DNA from: Mesorhizobium sp. WSM2240
GTDB lineage: Bacteria > Pseudomonadota > Alphaproteobacteria > Rhizobiales > Rhizobiaceae
Length of the DNA stretch: 64,000 nt
Assembly (NCBI RefSeq): GCF_040438645.1
Contig: NZ_CP159253.1
Span: 3,348,001 to 3,412,000 of the forward strand
Direction: 5' to 3'
Shown: piece by piece, positions 17,397-26,434 of the stretch
How positions within the stretch are numbered: the first letter of the stretch is position 1
Layout: each line of letters begins with the position of its first letter
The notes under the pieces: generated by a model
What the model was told of the DNA's origin: nothing
The model's database searches: none
Seen by the model: the letters and a program-made list of their open reading frames with translations, nothing else
Position numbers and translations under genes: made by a program

Positions 17397-18308
17397 TCAA
17401 TTGCTGTCGATCCGCCGCCATTCCGGGCCGAGCTGATGGCGGAACCAGGTTGACTGCCGCTTGGCGTATTGCCTGGTTGCAATCTTGGCGCGCGCGATCG
17501 CCTCGGGAAACGACAACTCGCCGGCATCGGCGGCAGCCAGTTCGCGCACGCCGATCGCCTTCATGGCCGGCAGCGCCGGATCGAGCTTAAGCGCCAGCAG
17601 AGCGCGCACTTCGTCCAGCGCGCCGGCTTCCAGCATTCGGTCGAAGCGGCTGTCGATGCGCGCCACCAGCGCCGCCCGCTCCGGCTCGATCACCAGGAAT
17701 TCGGCGCTGTCGCGATCGATCAGCGGCTTCCCCTTTTCGGCCTGCCACTTCAGGATCGAGCGGCCCGAGGCCTCGAGCACCTCCAGCGCCCGAGCGATCC
17801 GCTGTCCGTCGCTCGGTCGCAGGAGTTGCGCTGCTTCCGGGTCTTCTCGCCAGAGGATCCGGTGCAGCCGCTCCGGCCCGTCCTCGTTGAGATGGTAGCG
17901 CCAGCGGTCGCGCACGGATTTCGGAATATCCGGCATCTCGGAGAGCCCTTCGACCAGCGCCCGGAAGTAAAGCCCGGTGCCGCCGACGAACACAGGGATC
18001 TTGTCCTTGAACGCATCTTCGGCCATCAGCCGCTTCACGTCGCGCAGCCAGGCGCCGGTCGAATAGGCCGTCTCCGGATGGATGTGGCCGTAGAGGTGGT
18101 GTGGCGCCCGCGCCATTTCTTCGGCGGTCGGCCGAGCCGTCAACACGTTGAGGATCGAATATCCCTGCATGGAATCGGTGTTGACGATGGCGCCTCCCCT
18201 GCGCTCGGCTACATCTAGCGCCAGAGCCGACTTGCCGCTGGCCGTCGGCCCGGCTATCAGGACGGCATTCTTCAGCCGCCCTTCGCCGCCGCCACCGGAT
18301 TTTTCCAT
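17397..18308 (-). CDS. miaA: tRNA dimethylallyltransferase
   Basis: MiaA adds a dimethylallyl group to N6 of A37 in tRNAs reading UNN codons. The 303-residue protein has P-loop GPTASGKS (residues 20-27), NTDSMQGY, the tRNA-contact segment VGGTGLYFRAL, DGQRIARALEV, and C-terminal RQYAKRQSTWFRHQ. The ATG at 18308 (MEKSGGGG) fits related proteins. Its start codon shares the tetranucleotide CATG with the serB start on the other strand. Starts at 18329 or 18353 are also possible and would overlap serB further. Confidence 0.94.
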   Translation of the reverse strand: MEKSGGGGEGRLKNAVLIAGPTASGKSALALDVAERRGGAIVNTDSMQGYSILNVLTARPTAEEMARAPHHLYGHIHPETAYSTGAWLRDVKRLMAEDAFKDKIPVFVGGTGLYFRALVEGLSEMPDIPKSVRDRWRYHLNEDGPERLHRILWREDPEAAQLLRPSDGQRIARALEVLEASGRSILKWQAEKGKPLIDRDSAEFLVIEPERAALVARIDSRFDRMLEAGALDEVRALLALKLDPALPAMKAIGVRELAAADAGELSFPEAIARAKIATRQYAKRQSTWFRHQLGPEWRRIDSN

Positions 18309-19197
18309 GCCGCTCGTCGCCACGCTCATATCCCATCCGGCCAGGCGTTCCATCTCGCAGCCGCTGGCGAAGCTGGCTTCGCAAGCTGTCGCTGCGACCG
18401 CGGCCGACTGGCTCGCCGATCAAGTCGCCTGCGACCTTGCTCTGCCCGCCGGCCTTGACACTCCGGAAGCCCTCGCCGCCCTCCGCGAAGCGGTCGCGTC
18501 CGAGCCGGTCGATGTCGTTGTGCAGCAGCGCGAGGGACGCGCCAAGAAAATTCTGATCGCCGATATGGATTCCACCATGATCGACCAGGAATGCATCGAC
18601 GAACTCGCCGACGAGATAGGCGTCAAGGACCATGTCGCCGCCATCACCGCGCGTTCCATGAACGGCGAGATCGCCTTCGAGCCGGCGCTGCGCGAACGCG
18701 TGGCGCTGCTGAAAGGACTGGATGCCGAAGTGATCGACCGCATCATATCCAGCCGCCTGACGCTTGCCTCGGGCGGCCGCGAACTGGTGGCGACCATGAG
18801 AAAGCACGGCGCCTGGACCGCTCTGGTTTCGGGCGGCTTCGACGTGTTCACCTCGCGCATCGGCAACATGCTCGGCTTTCACGAAAACCGCGCCAATCGC
18901 CTTGTCGTCGAGGCCGGCGGGCTGCTCGCCGGAACGGTCGTCGAACCAATCCTGGGGCGCGCCGCGAAAGCTCAGGCGCTGCTGGAAATCTCCGCGCGGC
19001 TGGGCCTGACGCCAGCCGACGCCATTGCAGTCGGCGACGGCGCGAACGATCTCGACATGATCCGGCTGGCCGGCACGGGTGTCGCCTTGCATGCCAAACG
19101 GGCGGTTGCTGCCGAGGCCGGTTTCCGGATCGACCACAGCGATTTGACGGCGCTGCTCTACATCCAGGGATATCGACGCTCGGAATTCGCGTCATGA
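18307..19197 (+). CDS. serB: Phosphoserine phosphatase
   Basis: SerB performs the last step of serine synthesis, hydrolysing O-phosphoserine. The 296-residue HAD-superfamily protein has motif I DMDSTMIDQE (nucleophile Asp86, acid Asp88), motif II in VSGGFDVF, and motif III/IV in GDGANDLDMI. The N-terminal 75 residues are an ACT-like regulatory region. The start at 18307 gives the common rhizobial N terminus MPLVATLISHP. It overlaps the miaA start on the other strand, so its ribosome binding region lies inside miaA. The GNAT gene follows with a 4-nt overlap. Confidence 0.95.
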   Translation: MPLVATLISHPARRSISQPLAKLASQAVAATAADWLADQVACDLALPAGLDTPEALAALREAVASEPVDVVVQQREGRAKKILIADMDSTMIDQECIDELADEIGVKDHVAAITARSMNGEIAFEPALRERVALLKGLDAEVIDRIISSRLTLASGGRELVATMRKHGAWTALVSGGFDVFTSRIGNMLGFHENRANRLVVEAGGLLAGTVVEPILGRAAKAQALLEISARLGLTPADAIAVGDGANDLDMIRLAGTGVALHAKRAVAAEAGFRIDHSDLTALLYIQGYRRSEFAS

Positions 19198-19763
19198 TAA
19201 TTCGCACCGGACGCCTGATCCTGCGCAACTGGGAGGATCGCGACCGCGATCTGTTCTTCCGTATCAATTCCGATGATCGCGTGATGGAGTTCTTCCCGTT
19301 CCGCCGCGACCGCGCACAGGCAGACGCCGTGATGGATCAGATGCGCGATGAGATCGTGCAGAATGGCTATGGCTGGACTGCGGCCGAGATCGCCGCCACC
19401 GGCGAGTGCATCGGCTTTATCGGGCTGCATGCCACGGAGGTCATGTCAGTGCTGCCGGCCGGTGTCATGGAGATCGGCTGGCGTCTCGCGCCCGAATTCT
19501 GGGGGCGCGGCTATGTCACGGAGGCCGCGAGGGCGCTGGTCGATTTCGGCTTCGAAAAGCTCGGACGCGACGAGATCGTTTCCTTCGCCGTCTGGAACAA
19601 CTTCCGCTCGACAGCAGTCATGGAGCGCCTCGGCATGAAGCGCGATCCGTCAGGCGACTTCGACCACCCGAACGTCCCCGACACGCATCCGCATCTCAGG
19701 CGTCATGTGCTTTACCGGCTGACAAGCGCGGAATGGAAGAAACAGAAAAGAGCGGCCCTGTAG
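19194..19763 (+). CDS. GNAT family N-acetyltransferase (RimJ/RimL-like)
   Basis: The 189-residue acetyltransferase begins MIIRTGRLILRNWEDRDRD, the usual RimJ/RimL-like start. It holds the acetyl-CoA-binding region IGWRLAPEFWGRGYVTEAAR (motif A, Gly-x-Gly-Tyr) and the C-terminal NFRSTAVMERLGM. Substrates in this group are protein N termini or small amines, and none can be assigned. The ATG overlaps the serB stop (ATGA) and a terminator encloses its stop codon, so serB-GNAT is one transcript. Confidence 0.88.
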   Translation: MIIRTGRLILRNWEDRDRDLFFRINSDDRVMEFFPFRRDRAQADAVMDQMRDEIVQNGYGWTAAEIAATGECIGFIGLHATEVMSVLPAGVMEIGWRLAPEFWGRGYVTEAARALVDFGFEKLGRDEIVSFAVWNNFRSTAVMERLGMKRDPSGDFDHPNVPDTHPHLRRHVLYRLTSAEWKKQKRAAL

Positions 19764-19774
19764 CCGCTCTTTTC
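19745..19774. terminator. Intrinsic terminator after serB-GNAT
   Basis: GAAAAGAGCGGC (19745-19756) pairs perfectly with GCCGCTCTTTTC (19763-19774) around loop CCTGTA. The A/T-rich ends make it usable from both sides, also by the convergent protease gene. The GNAT stop codon lies at the loop. Confidence 0.85.
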
Positions 19775-19808
19775 GTTTGCGATCAGCGATTTGCGGCGGT
19801 TTTCGGAT

Positions 19809-21389
19809 TCAATCCATCCGAATGGTCACGAAGCGCAGTTCGCCCGTCTTCGAGGCCAGCATCAAAAGCGCATTTTTGCGGCCCTGTTCCTTCAGCCCAG
19901 CAATGCGGTCCATCACGTCCTTGGGTGAGGAAACCGATTCCTGCGCGATTTCGGTAATGACCTCGCCAGCGAGAATGCCGCGCTCGGCGGCAGCGGAGTC
20001 GGGCGCCACTTCGTTGACAACCACGCCCGAGATGTCCGCACCGATGCCGAACTTGGTCCGCGCCTCGTCATTCAGCTCGCCAATGGTCATGCCGAGCACG
20101 GTCGCCGAGGCGACGGCCACGCCTTCCTCTTCGGGCTGGCCCTCGGCGTTTTCGGCGAGCTTTTCGCCATCCTCGAGCCGGCCGAGCGTGACCTTAACCG
20201 TCTGCTCCTTGCCTTTGCGCACGATCACCACGTCGACCGCCTTGCCGACCGGGCTTTCGGCGACCACGCGCGGCAGGTCGCGCATTTCGTCAACGTCCTT
20301 GCCGTCGAATTTTATGATCACGTCGCCGGGCAGGATGGTGCCATTGTCGACCGGGCCACCCTTGATGATGCCGGCCACCAGCGCGCCCTTGGCGATCTTC
20401 ATGTCGAGCGTTTCAGCTATGTCGTTGGTGACCGGCTGAATGCGCACGCCGAGCCAGCCACGGCGGGTCTCGCCGAATTCGGTCAACTGGCTGATCACGC
20501 CAATGGCCAATTCCGACGGGATGGAGAATCCGATGCCGATCGAACCGCCCGACGGCGAGATGATGGCGGTGTTGATGCCGACTACCTCGCCCTGCATGTT
20601 GAACAGCGGTCCGCCGGAATTACCGCGATTGATCGCGGCGTCGGTCTGGATGAAATCGTCGTAGGGCCCGGAATTGATGTCGCGGTTGCGCGCCGAAATG
20701 ATGCCGACCGTCACCGTTCCGCCGAGTCCGAACGGATTGCCGATCGCCATCACCCAGTCGCCGATCCGCATCTTGTTGGAATCGCCGAACTTGACCGCCG
20801 TCAGCTTCTTCAAAGACGGATCGATCTTGAGCACGGCTATGTCGGTCTTGGTGTCGGTGCCGACGAGTTCGGCCTTAAGCGTCGAGCCGTCGGAGAAATT
20901 GACCTCGATCTCGTCGGCGTCGGAGATCACGTGATTGTTGGTAATGACGATGCCTTTTTCGGCATCGAGGACGAAGCCCGAACCGAGCGACTGCACCCTT
21001 TGCGGGCCGCCCGGACCGCCGCGGTCCTTGAAGAAATCATCGAAGAAATCCTGGAACGGCGAGCCCTCCGGCAGTTCGGGCATGGGTACTGCGTCCCGGC
21101 CTTCCGCGCCCTTCACGTTTTGCGAGGTGGAGATGTTCACGACGGCGCCGAGCAGCCCTTCGGCCAGGTCAGCGACCGAATTGGGACCCTGGCCCTGCCG
21201 CAACGGTTGTAGCTGTGGATGCGGCTGCTGCAATTGCAGCGGCGGCTCTGCTTGAGTCTGCGGTTGCGGTTGCGTTTGCGCCAGGGCCGGCGCGACGGAG
21301 GACGGTGCAGCCACTGCGGCGGCAAGGATGGCAGCGGTCGCCGCCGGCAATATCCTTCGCACCGCGGGCAGGATGATCTTGGTCGCCAT
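19809..21389 (-). CDS. Periplasmic serine protease, DegP/DegQ (HtrA) family
   Basis: The 526-residue protein has a signal peptide (about 1-38, ending ALAQ) and an unusual Gln/Pro-rich linker (39-66). The trypsin-like domain has His153 (TNNHVI), Asp183 (KTDIAVLK) and Ser258 (GNSGGPLF), and two PDZ domains follow (about 310-400 and 430-520). HtrA proteases degrade or refold damaged envelope proteins. GGAGGCATTTCC precedes the ATG. The gene is downstream of hflK-hflC-DUF2065 on the same strand, a common alphaproteobacterial quality-control cluster. Which Deg paralogue it is cannot be decided from sequence alone. Confidence 0.93.
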   Translation of the reverse strand: MATKIILPAVRRILPAATAAILAAAVAAPSSVAPALAQTQPQPQTQAEPPLQLQQPHPQLQPLRQGQGPNSVADLAEGLLGAVVNISTSQNVKGAEGRDAVPMPELPEGSPFQDFFDDFFKDRGGPGGPQRVQSLGSGFVLDAEKGIVITNNHVISDADEIEVNFSDGSTLKAELVGTDTKTDIAVLKIDPSLKKLTAVKFGDSNKMRIGDWVMAIGNPFGLGGTVTVGIISARNRDINSGPYDDFIQTDAAINRGNSGGPLFNMQGEVVGINTAIISPSGGSIGIGFSIPSELAIGVISQLTEFGETRRGWLGVRIQPVTNDIAETLDMKIAKGALVAGIIKGGPVDNGTILPGDVIIKFDGKDVDEMRDLPRVVAESPVGKAVDVVIVRKGKEQTVKVTLGRLEDGEKLAENAEGQPEEEGVAVASATVLGMTIGELNDEARTKFGIGADISGVVVNEVAPDSAAAERGILAGEVITEIAQESVSSPKDVMDRIAGLKEQGRKNALLMLASKTGELRFVTIRMD

Positions 21390-21502
21390 GGAAATGCCTC
21401 CGGTGTTTGGAATGACGTGCCGCCTGGTCGGGGTTCACGCCATGTTCTGAAGAAATAAGGCGTGTTTGCGACCTTGCCTACAGGCATGGCCACAAACTTG
21501 CG

Positions 21503-21688
21503 TTACCCGCGCACCAGCCAGACGATGCCGACCCCGATGGCGATCGCAGCAAGGCCGGCAGTCCGAAGCGCGCTTTCCGGCGTAGACAGCACCTCCGACG
21601 CTAGCCGCTTGGCCAGCGTCGGAAAGCCGCCATAGACCAGGCCTTCCACGACCAGCACCAGACCCAGCGCGGCCAGGAAGTCGGCCAC
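21503..21688 (-). CDS. DUF2065 family small membrane protein
   Basis: The 61-residue protein has two hydrophobic helices: MADFLAALGLVLVVEGLVYG, and TAGLAAIAIGVGIVWLVRG at the end. A linker PTLAKRLASEVLSTPESAL separates them. DUF2065 (YjeT-like) proteins accompany hflC in many proteobacteria; their role is unknown. It starts 6 nt after the hflC stop, so it is part of that operon. Confidence 0.85.
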   Translation of the reverse strand: MADFLAALGLVLVVEGLVYGGFPTLAKRLASEVLSTPESALRTAGLAAIAIGVGIVWLVRG

Positions 21689-21694
21689 CGGCGC

Positions 21695-22696
21695 TTACTG
21701 GCCGGCGTCCGGCTGCGTAGCGCCCGTGGTCGTGCCGTTGGGGGCTGGCGCCGCCTCGGGCGCGCTGGCCGCCGGACCTGCATTCGGCGCCGTCCCGGGA
21801 GCGCCATCCCTCGCCGAGGCGGCGTTCGGACTGCGGAAATACCGGAAGAATTCAGAATCCGGCGACAGCACCATCGTCGTGCCGGTGGGATCGAGTGCTG
21901 CGGCGTAGGCGATCATCGAACGGTAGAATTCGAAGAAGTCCGGATCGCGCTGGAAGGCGTCGGCGAACACCGCGTTGCGCTGGGCTTCGCCCTCGCCTCG
22001 CAGGATTTCCGACTCCTTGCGCGCCTCGGCGATCGTTTCGACCACCTCGCGGTCAGCCCGCGCCCGGATACGCGCTGCCGCTTCCCGGCCGCGCGCGCGC
22101 AGCCTTTCGGCTTCCGCGAGGCGTTCCGCCTTCATCCGGTCATAGGTCTGCTGCGAGACTTCGGCCGTCAGATCGGTCCGGCGGATGCGGACATCCTCGA
22201 TCTCCAGCCCGAGCGAAGTCGCGTCGGGACGCAGCTGGTCGCGGACTTCGGTCATCATGGAGGCGCGTTCTTCCGACAACGCCGCCTCGAAACCGCGTAC
22301 GCCGTAGACCCGGCGCAGCGCCGCGTCGAGACGAGTCCTGAGCCGCTGCTCGGCCAGCTGTATGCTGCCGGACACCGTCTGGCGGAACCTGCGCGGATCG
22401 GCGATGCGATAGGCGACGAATGCATCCACCTCGTAGAACTTGCCGCCCGAGACCTGGACGCGGATGTCGTCGAGATCGAAACGCAGCACGCGGTCCTCGA
22501 TGATCTGGACGTTGTCGGCCTCAAACATGCCGAACGGCGCCTTGAAATAGATGCCCGGTTCGGACTTCACGTCGACGATTTCGCCGAAGCGCAGAACGAT
22601 CGCCTGCTCTCGCTCGTTGACCACGAAGATCGACGAGTAGACGAGCAGCAGGATGACGGCGACGATGACGCCGATAATTGGGAGACGGTTGGCCAT
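21695..22696 (-). CDS. hflC: HflC, SPFH-domain membrane protein
   Basis: The 333-residue protein has one N-terminal transmembrane anchor (about 7-26), the SPFH/band 7 domain (about 27-200) and a helical region rich in Glu/Ala/Arg. SEILRGEGEAQRNAVFADAF is a strong family mark. The C-terminal about 50 residues are Ala/Pro/Gly-rich and low-complexity. HflC assembles with HflK into a periplasmic cage around FtsH and controls its proteolysis. Its ATG overlaps the hflK stop by 1 nt (TGATG). Confidence 0.95.
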   Translation of the reverse strand: MANRLPIIGVIVAVILLLVYSSIFVVNEREQAIVLRFGEIVDVKSEPGIYFKAPFGMFEADNVQIIEDRVLRFDLDDIRVQVSGGKFYEVDAFVAYRIADPRRFRQTVSGSIQLAEQRLRTRLDAALRRVYGVRGFEAALSEERASMMTEVRDQLRPDATSLGLEIEDVRIRRTDLTAEVSQQTYDRMKAERLAEAERLRARGREAAARIRARADREVVETIAEARKESEILRGEGEAQRNAVFADAFQRDPDFFEFYRSMIAYAAALDPTGTTMVLSPDSEFFRYFRSPNAASARDGAPGTAPNAGPAASAPEAAPAPNGTTTGATQPDAGQ

Positions 22697-23808
22697 CAGT
22701 TGCTTACTCCTTCCGCGGCGGCCGCGGGAGCCGGGGCGCGTTTTTGCAGTTCCGGCAGCGGGAGATAGGGGATAACGCCCTGCCCGTTTGCGCCCTGCTC
22801 GACGATGACCTTGTTGGAATCCTTCAGCACCTTCTCCATGGTTTCGATGAACAGCCGCTGGCGCGTTACGTCGGGCGCCTTGGCGTATTCCTCGTAGACC
22901 GAGATGAAGCGTTGCGCCTCACCCTCGGCTTCCTGCACTACCCGGTTCTTGTAGGCTGCCGCTTCTTCGCGCACGCGCGCCGCTTCGCCGCGCGCCTGGC
23001 CCAGCTTCTGGTTGGAATATTGGTTCGATTCCTCAACGAAGCGGTCTTCGTCCTGTTCGGCGCGCTGCACCTCGTCGAAGGCATCCGCCACTTCGCGCGG
23101 CGGCGCTGCGTCCTCGATCGAGATTGCATTGATCGTCAGCCCGGCGCCGTAAGCGTCGAGCGTGCCCTGGATGATCTCGCGCACCGCATCGGCTATGCCT
23201 TGGCGGTCGTCGCGGAAGATGTCTTGCGCCGGCCGGCGCCCGACAGCTTCGCGCATGGCGCTTTCGCCAATCTGGCGCACCATTTCGTCGGGATTGGAGA
23301 CATTGAACAGATAGGCCTTGGGGTCGGATACCTGATAGGCGATCGAGAATTTGACGTCGACGATGTTCTGGTCGCCCGACAGCATCAGCCCCGACGAGGT
23401 GCTGCCGCGGACTTCGCCGAGGTCGACCAGCTTTTCCGCCGTGTTGGCGATCTCGACCGTTTCGATCGGCCACCAATGGAAGTGCAGGCCCGGACCGGAA
23501 AGCTCTTCCTTCGGCTTGCCGAAGCGCAGTTCCACAGCCAGTTCATCGGGCTGCACGGTATAGACCGACTGGAACACCCAGAACGCCAGCAGGGCGAGCG
23601 CAATCAGCCCGAACAGGGCCGGGCTTGCCGCGCCACCGCCAGGCAGTGCGTTCTTCAGCCGATCCTGGCCACGGCGAATGATGTCTTCCAGGTCGGGCGG
23701 CGATCCTTGCGGGCCACTCGGGCGCGGCCCCTGGCCCCACGGCCCCCCGCTATTGCCGCCGCCGCCCCACGGGCCGCCGCCGCCACCGCTCTGATTGTTC
23801 CAGGGCAT
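22696..23808 (-). CDS. hflK: HflK, SPFH-domain membrane protein
   Basis: The 370-residue protein starts with a Gly/Pro/Trp-rich cytoplasmic tail (MPWNNQSGGGGGPWGGGG), then DLEDIIRRGQDRLKNALPG. A transmembrane helix (about 65-84) and an SPFH domain follow, with QPDELAVELRFGK and SGDQNIVDVKFSIAYQV. The coiled coil ends EGEAQRFISVYEEYAKAP, all typical of HflK. It is the first gene of the hflK-hflC-DUF2065 unit. The folA stop lies 146 nt before its ATG. Confidence 0.96.
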   Translation of the reverse strand: MPWNNQSGGGGGPWGGGGNSGGPWGQGPRPSGPQGSPPDLEDIIRRGQDRLKNALPGGGAASPALFGLIALALLAFWVFQSVYTVQPDELAVELRFGKPKEELSGPGLHFHWWPIETVEIANTAEKLVDLGEVRGSTSSGLMLSGDQNIVDVKFSIAYQVSDPKAYLFNVSNPDEMVRQIGESAMREAVGRRPAQDIFRDDRQGIADAVREIIQGTLDAYGAGLTINAISIEDAAPPREVADAFDEVQRAEQDEDRFVEESNQYSNQKLGQARGEAARVREEAAAYKNRVVQEAEGEAQRFISVYEEYAKAPDVTRQRLFIETMEKVLKDSNKVIVEQGANGQGVIPYLPLPELQKRAPAPAAAAEGVSN

Positions 23809-23954
23809 GAAAGTCCTTTCGATTACGAAGTCGGTGCGCCAGGGCTTACCGGCGCGTGTTGCCTGACCTCTTCTATAAGGATGCCAGAGCGCGCTTTCAA
23901 CGCGACGGCTGCGCAGAAGGCCGATTTCGAGGAGGAAGCGGCCCTAACCTATCC

Positions 23955-24482
23955 TCAATGCACGCTGCCGCGCCTTTCGTAAACGGTATAACGCGTCGCA
24001 TGACTATCCTTCTCGCCCGCAGGCACGTCAACGACCCGGACAGCCTGCCAAACATCGCTGTCGATGTCGGGAAATCGCGTATCGCCCTCCACCTCGGCCA
24101 GCACATGCGTCACGTGCAGGCGGTCGGCCAGCGGCAGCGCCTGCCGGTAGATCTCGCCGCCGCCGATCACGCAGATTTCATCCGCCCCGGCCATGCAGCG
24201 ACCGCGCGCCCTGGCCAGCGCGATCGCCTCGTCAAGCGAATGCACTGTCTCGGCGCCTTCGGCGCGAAACGTCGGATCGCGCGTAACCACGATGTTCAGC
24301 CGCCCCGGCAATGGCCGCTTCGGGAAGCTCTCCCAGGTCTTGCGGCCCATGACGATCGGCTTGCCCATCGTGTCGGCCTTGAAGCGCTTCAAATCGCTCG
24401 ACAATCTCCACGGCAGCCCGCCCTTGCGCCCGATCACGCCGTTTTCGGCGATGGCGACATAGATTGCGATATCCATCGTCAT
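23955..24482 (-). CDS. folA: Dihydrofolate reductase
   Basis: FolA reduces dihydrofolate to tetrahydrofolate with NADPH. The 175-residue protein has [20 protein letters not shown] (substrate loop with Trp and acidic Asp), the cofactor motif [17 protein letters not shown] and [20 protein letters not shown]. It follows thyA with a 4-nt overlap (ATGA at 24479-24482). This couples DHFR translation to thymidylate synthase, the enzyme that generates its substrate. Confidence 0.96.
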   Translation of the reverse strand: MTMDIAIYVAIAENGVIGRKGGLPWRLSSDLKRFKADTMGKPIVMGRKTWESFPKRPLPGRLNIVVTRDPTFRAEGAETVHSLDEAIALARARGRCMAGADEICVIGGGEIYRQALPLADRLHVTHVLAEVEGDTRFPDIDSDVWQAVRVVDVPAGEKDSHATRYTVYERRGSVH

Positions 24483-25273
24483 ACCGCGATCGGCGCGCGG
24501 ATGGTCGCGTCGGCGACGTAGTTCTCGAGCCGGAAATCCTCGTAGCGGAAGGCGAACAGATCCTTCACCTCAGGATTGATCCACATCGTCGGCAGCGGTT
24601 TCGGCGTGCGCCGAAGTTGTTCGCGCGCCTGCTCGAAATGGTTCGAGTAGAGATGCGCGTCGCCCAGCGTATGGACGAAGTCGCCGGGCTTCAGCCCGAC
24701 CACCTGCGCCACCATCAGCGTCAGCAGCGCATAGGAGGCGATGTTGAACGGCACGCCCAGAAAGATGTCGGCCGAGCGCTGGTAGAGCTGGCAGGAAAGT
24801 TTCCCGTCCGAGACGTAGAACTGGAACAGGCAGTGACAGGGCGGCAGCGCCATCGCATCGACCTCGGCCGGGTTCCACGCCGAAACGATCAGCCGCCGCG
24901 AATGAGGATTTTTTTGCAACTGGTTCAGAAGATTGGCGATCTGGTCGATCTCGCCGCCGTCCTGCGCCGGCCACGAGCGCCACTGTTTGCCGTAGACCGG
25001 GCCGAGATCGCCATTCTCGTCGGCCCATTCATCCCAGATCGTCACGCCGCGATCGTTGAGGTATTTTATGTTGGTGTCGCAGGCCAGGAACCACAGAAGT
25101 TCATGGATGATCGACTTCAAATGCAGCTTCTTGGTCGTGGTGACGGGAAAGCCCTGCGCGAGGTCGAAGCGCATCTGGTAGCCGAACACCGAGCGCGTAC
25201 CCGTGCCGGTGCGGTCGCTGCGGTCCGAGCCGTTTTCAAGGACATGGTTTAACAAGTCGAGATATTGACGCAT
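24479..25273 (-). CDS. thyA: Thymidylate synthase
   Basis: ThyA methylates dUMP to dTMP, turning methylene-tetrahydrofolate into dihydrofolate. The 264-residue protein matches E. coli ThyA in length and numbering. Catalytic Cys146 is in [27 protein letters not shown], the [11 protein letters not shown] segment and [20 protein letters not shown] contribute phosphate, folate and dUMP contacts. It is transcribed away from ssrA and is coupled to folA. Confidence 0.97.
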   Translation of the reverse strand: MRQYLDLLNHVLENGSDRSDRTGTGTRSVFGYQMRFDLAQGFPVTTTKKLHLKSIIHELLWFLACDTNIKYLNDRGVTIWDEWADENGDLGPVYGKQWRSWPAQDGGEIDQIANLLNQLQKNPHSRRLIVSAWNPAEVDAMALPPCHCLFQFYVSDGKLSCQLYQRSADIFLGVPFNIASYALLTLMVAQVVGLKPGDFVHTLGDAHLYSNHFEQAREQLRRTPKPLPTMWINPEVKDLFAFRYEDFRLENYVADATIRAPIAV

Positions 25274-25398
25274 CGCTGCCGCTTCGATTCGAGGTTTTGG
25301 CGATCATAGCCGAGGCCAAATCCGGCGCATACGGCATATCGCCGATTGAGGCCATTGCGGCCTTCCATTTTCGCCCGGGGCTTCCTATATTCATCGAG

Positions 25399-25713
25399 CC
25401 GGCTTGTCCGGCTATGGCGATAAACAGGCGATGCAATAAGCCGTTCGGACCCGGGGGCGGTACCCGGCGCCTCCACCAAAAGCCGCTTTTCGAGAGCGGT
25501 TTCTGATGGGGGCGAAATAGGATCGACGAAGGTGTAAAGATCGTGCTTTCGCCCGGCATTGTACCACCGTTATCGGGCTAACCTAGTAGTTGCAAACGAC
25601 AACTATGCGGAAGCACGTCTCGCCGCTTAATGCGGTGCGATAGCTTCAAATCAAGTCCTAGGGGTTCGCACTTCTAGGCGAGGTTCGGAGGTACCTGGCA
25701 ACAGAAACCTCCA
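25399..25713 (+). ncRNA. ssrA: Circularly permuted (two-piece) tmRNA
   Basis: tmRNA with SmpB rescues stalled ribosomes and tags nascent chains for proteolysis. The acceptor piece ends CGCCTCC-A-CCA at 25468-25478. The complementary GGGGGCG that starts the coding piece is downstream (25508-25514), so the 3' half precedes the 5' half, as in other alphaproteobacteria. The predicted 7-bp acceptor stem keeps a G3-U70 alanine-type wobble. A 29-nt spacer that can form a hairpin (25479-25507) should be excised. The tag frame (25592-25630, ending TAA) encodes ANDNYAEARLAA. The T-stem CCGGG/CCCGG holds loop GGCGGTA. The 5' end (about 25399) and 3' end are estimates. Confidence 0.93.
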
Positions 25714-25823
25714 CTTCTCTCTCCCCATTCCATCTCTATTTGGCCGACACGGCGCAATGTGCAGCATTTGCTGCGTGCGCCTGCCTGTCGACCTGCGCCT
25801 CCCTTCATATTCCGGAGACAAGC

Positions 25824-26381
25824 ATGCCTGGCGATTCCGATCGATTCTTCGTCCTGACCGGCGGCCCCGGGTCGGGCAAGACTACTCTTATCGAAGCGCT
25901 GAAGGCGCGCGGATATGCTACCACCGAAGAGGCCGGCCGCAGTATTATCTGCGAAGAAATGCGCGATAGTGGTGGCGGATTGCCTTGGGCCGACCGCTCG
26001 CGTTTCGCCGAACTCATGTTCGATTGGGAGTTGAGGTCATACCGCGACGCGGAGCGGCAGGACGGCCCGGTAGTGTTCGACCGGGGCCTCCCCGACACGA
26101 TCGGCTATCTGCGGTTGGAGGGCCTGGAGGTGCCGGCCTGGATGGAGGAAGAGGCTTGGCGCCTCCGGTACAACAAGCGCGCGTTAATCGCGCCGCCGTG
26201 GCGGGAGATCTTCGGCAATGACAAAGAGCGTAGGCAGAGTTGGAGCGTGGCTGTCCGGACATACGAGATCATGGTCGAGACCTACACGGAAATGGACTAC
26301 GAACTGCTTGAAGTCCCCCATGCGCCTGTCGCGGAGCGGGTCGAATTCGTGATCCGCAAAATCCGGCGTTCCGAAAAATGA
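25824..26381 (+). CDS. AAA family ATPase/kinase-like protein
   Basis: The 185-residue P-loop protein starts MPGDSDRFFVLTGGPGSGKT. Walker A is GGPGSGKTT, and ATTEEAGRSIICEEM and VVFDRGLPDTIGYLRL follow. The compact AAA_28-like layout resembles small nucleotide or metabolite kinases. No substrate can be assigned. GGAGA lies 7 nt before the ATG at 25824. It is a single gene between ssrA and a hairpin terminator. Confidence 0.8.
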   Translation: MPGDSDRFFVLTGGPGSGKTTLIEALKARGYATTEEAGRSIICEEMRDSGGGLPWADRSRFAELMFDWELRSYRDAERQDGPVVFDRGLPDTIGYLRLEGLEVPAWMEEEAWRLRYNKRALIAPPWREIFGNDKERRQSWSVAVRTYEIMVETYTEMDYELLEVPHAPVAERVEFVIRKIRRSEK

Positions 26382-26382
26382 T

Positions 26383-26411
26383 GAAAAGGCCAGGGTCTTC
26401 CCGGCCTTTTC
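26383..26411. terminator. Intrinsic terminator between convergent genes
   Basis: GAAAAGGCC (26383-26391) pairs with GGCCTTTTC (26403-26411); the loop can extend the stem by GGG/CCC. It is placed just after the ATPase stop and before the convergent MFS stop, so it can serve both. Confidence 0.8.
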
Positions 26412-26434
26412 AGTCAGAGTTGACGGATCTAAGA

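Noticed and set aside
17587..19137. Minus-strand frame of 516 codons spanning serB and part of miaA
   Set aside because: It covers two recognised genes in other frames and has shadow-type composition.
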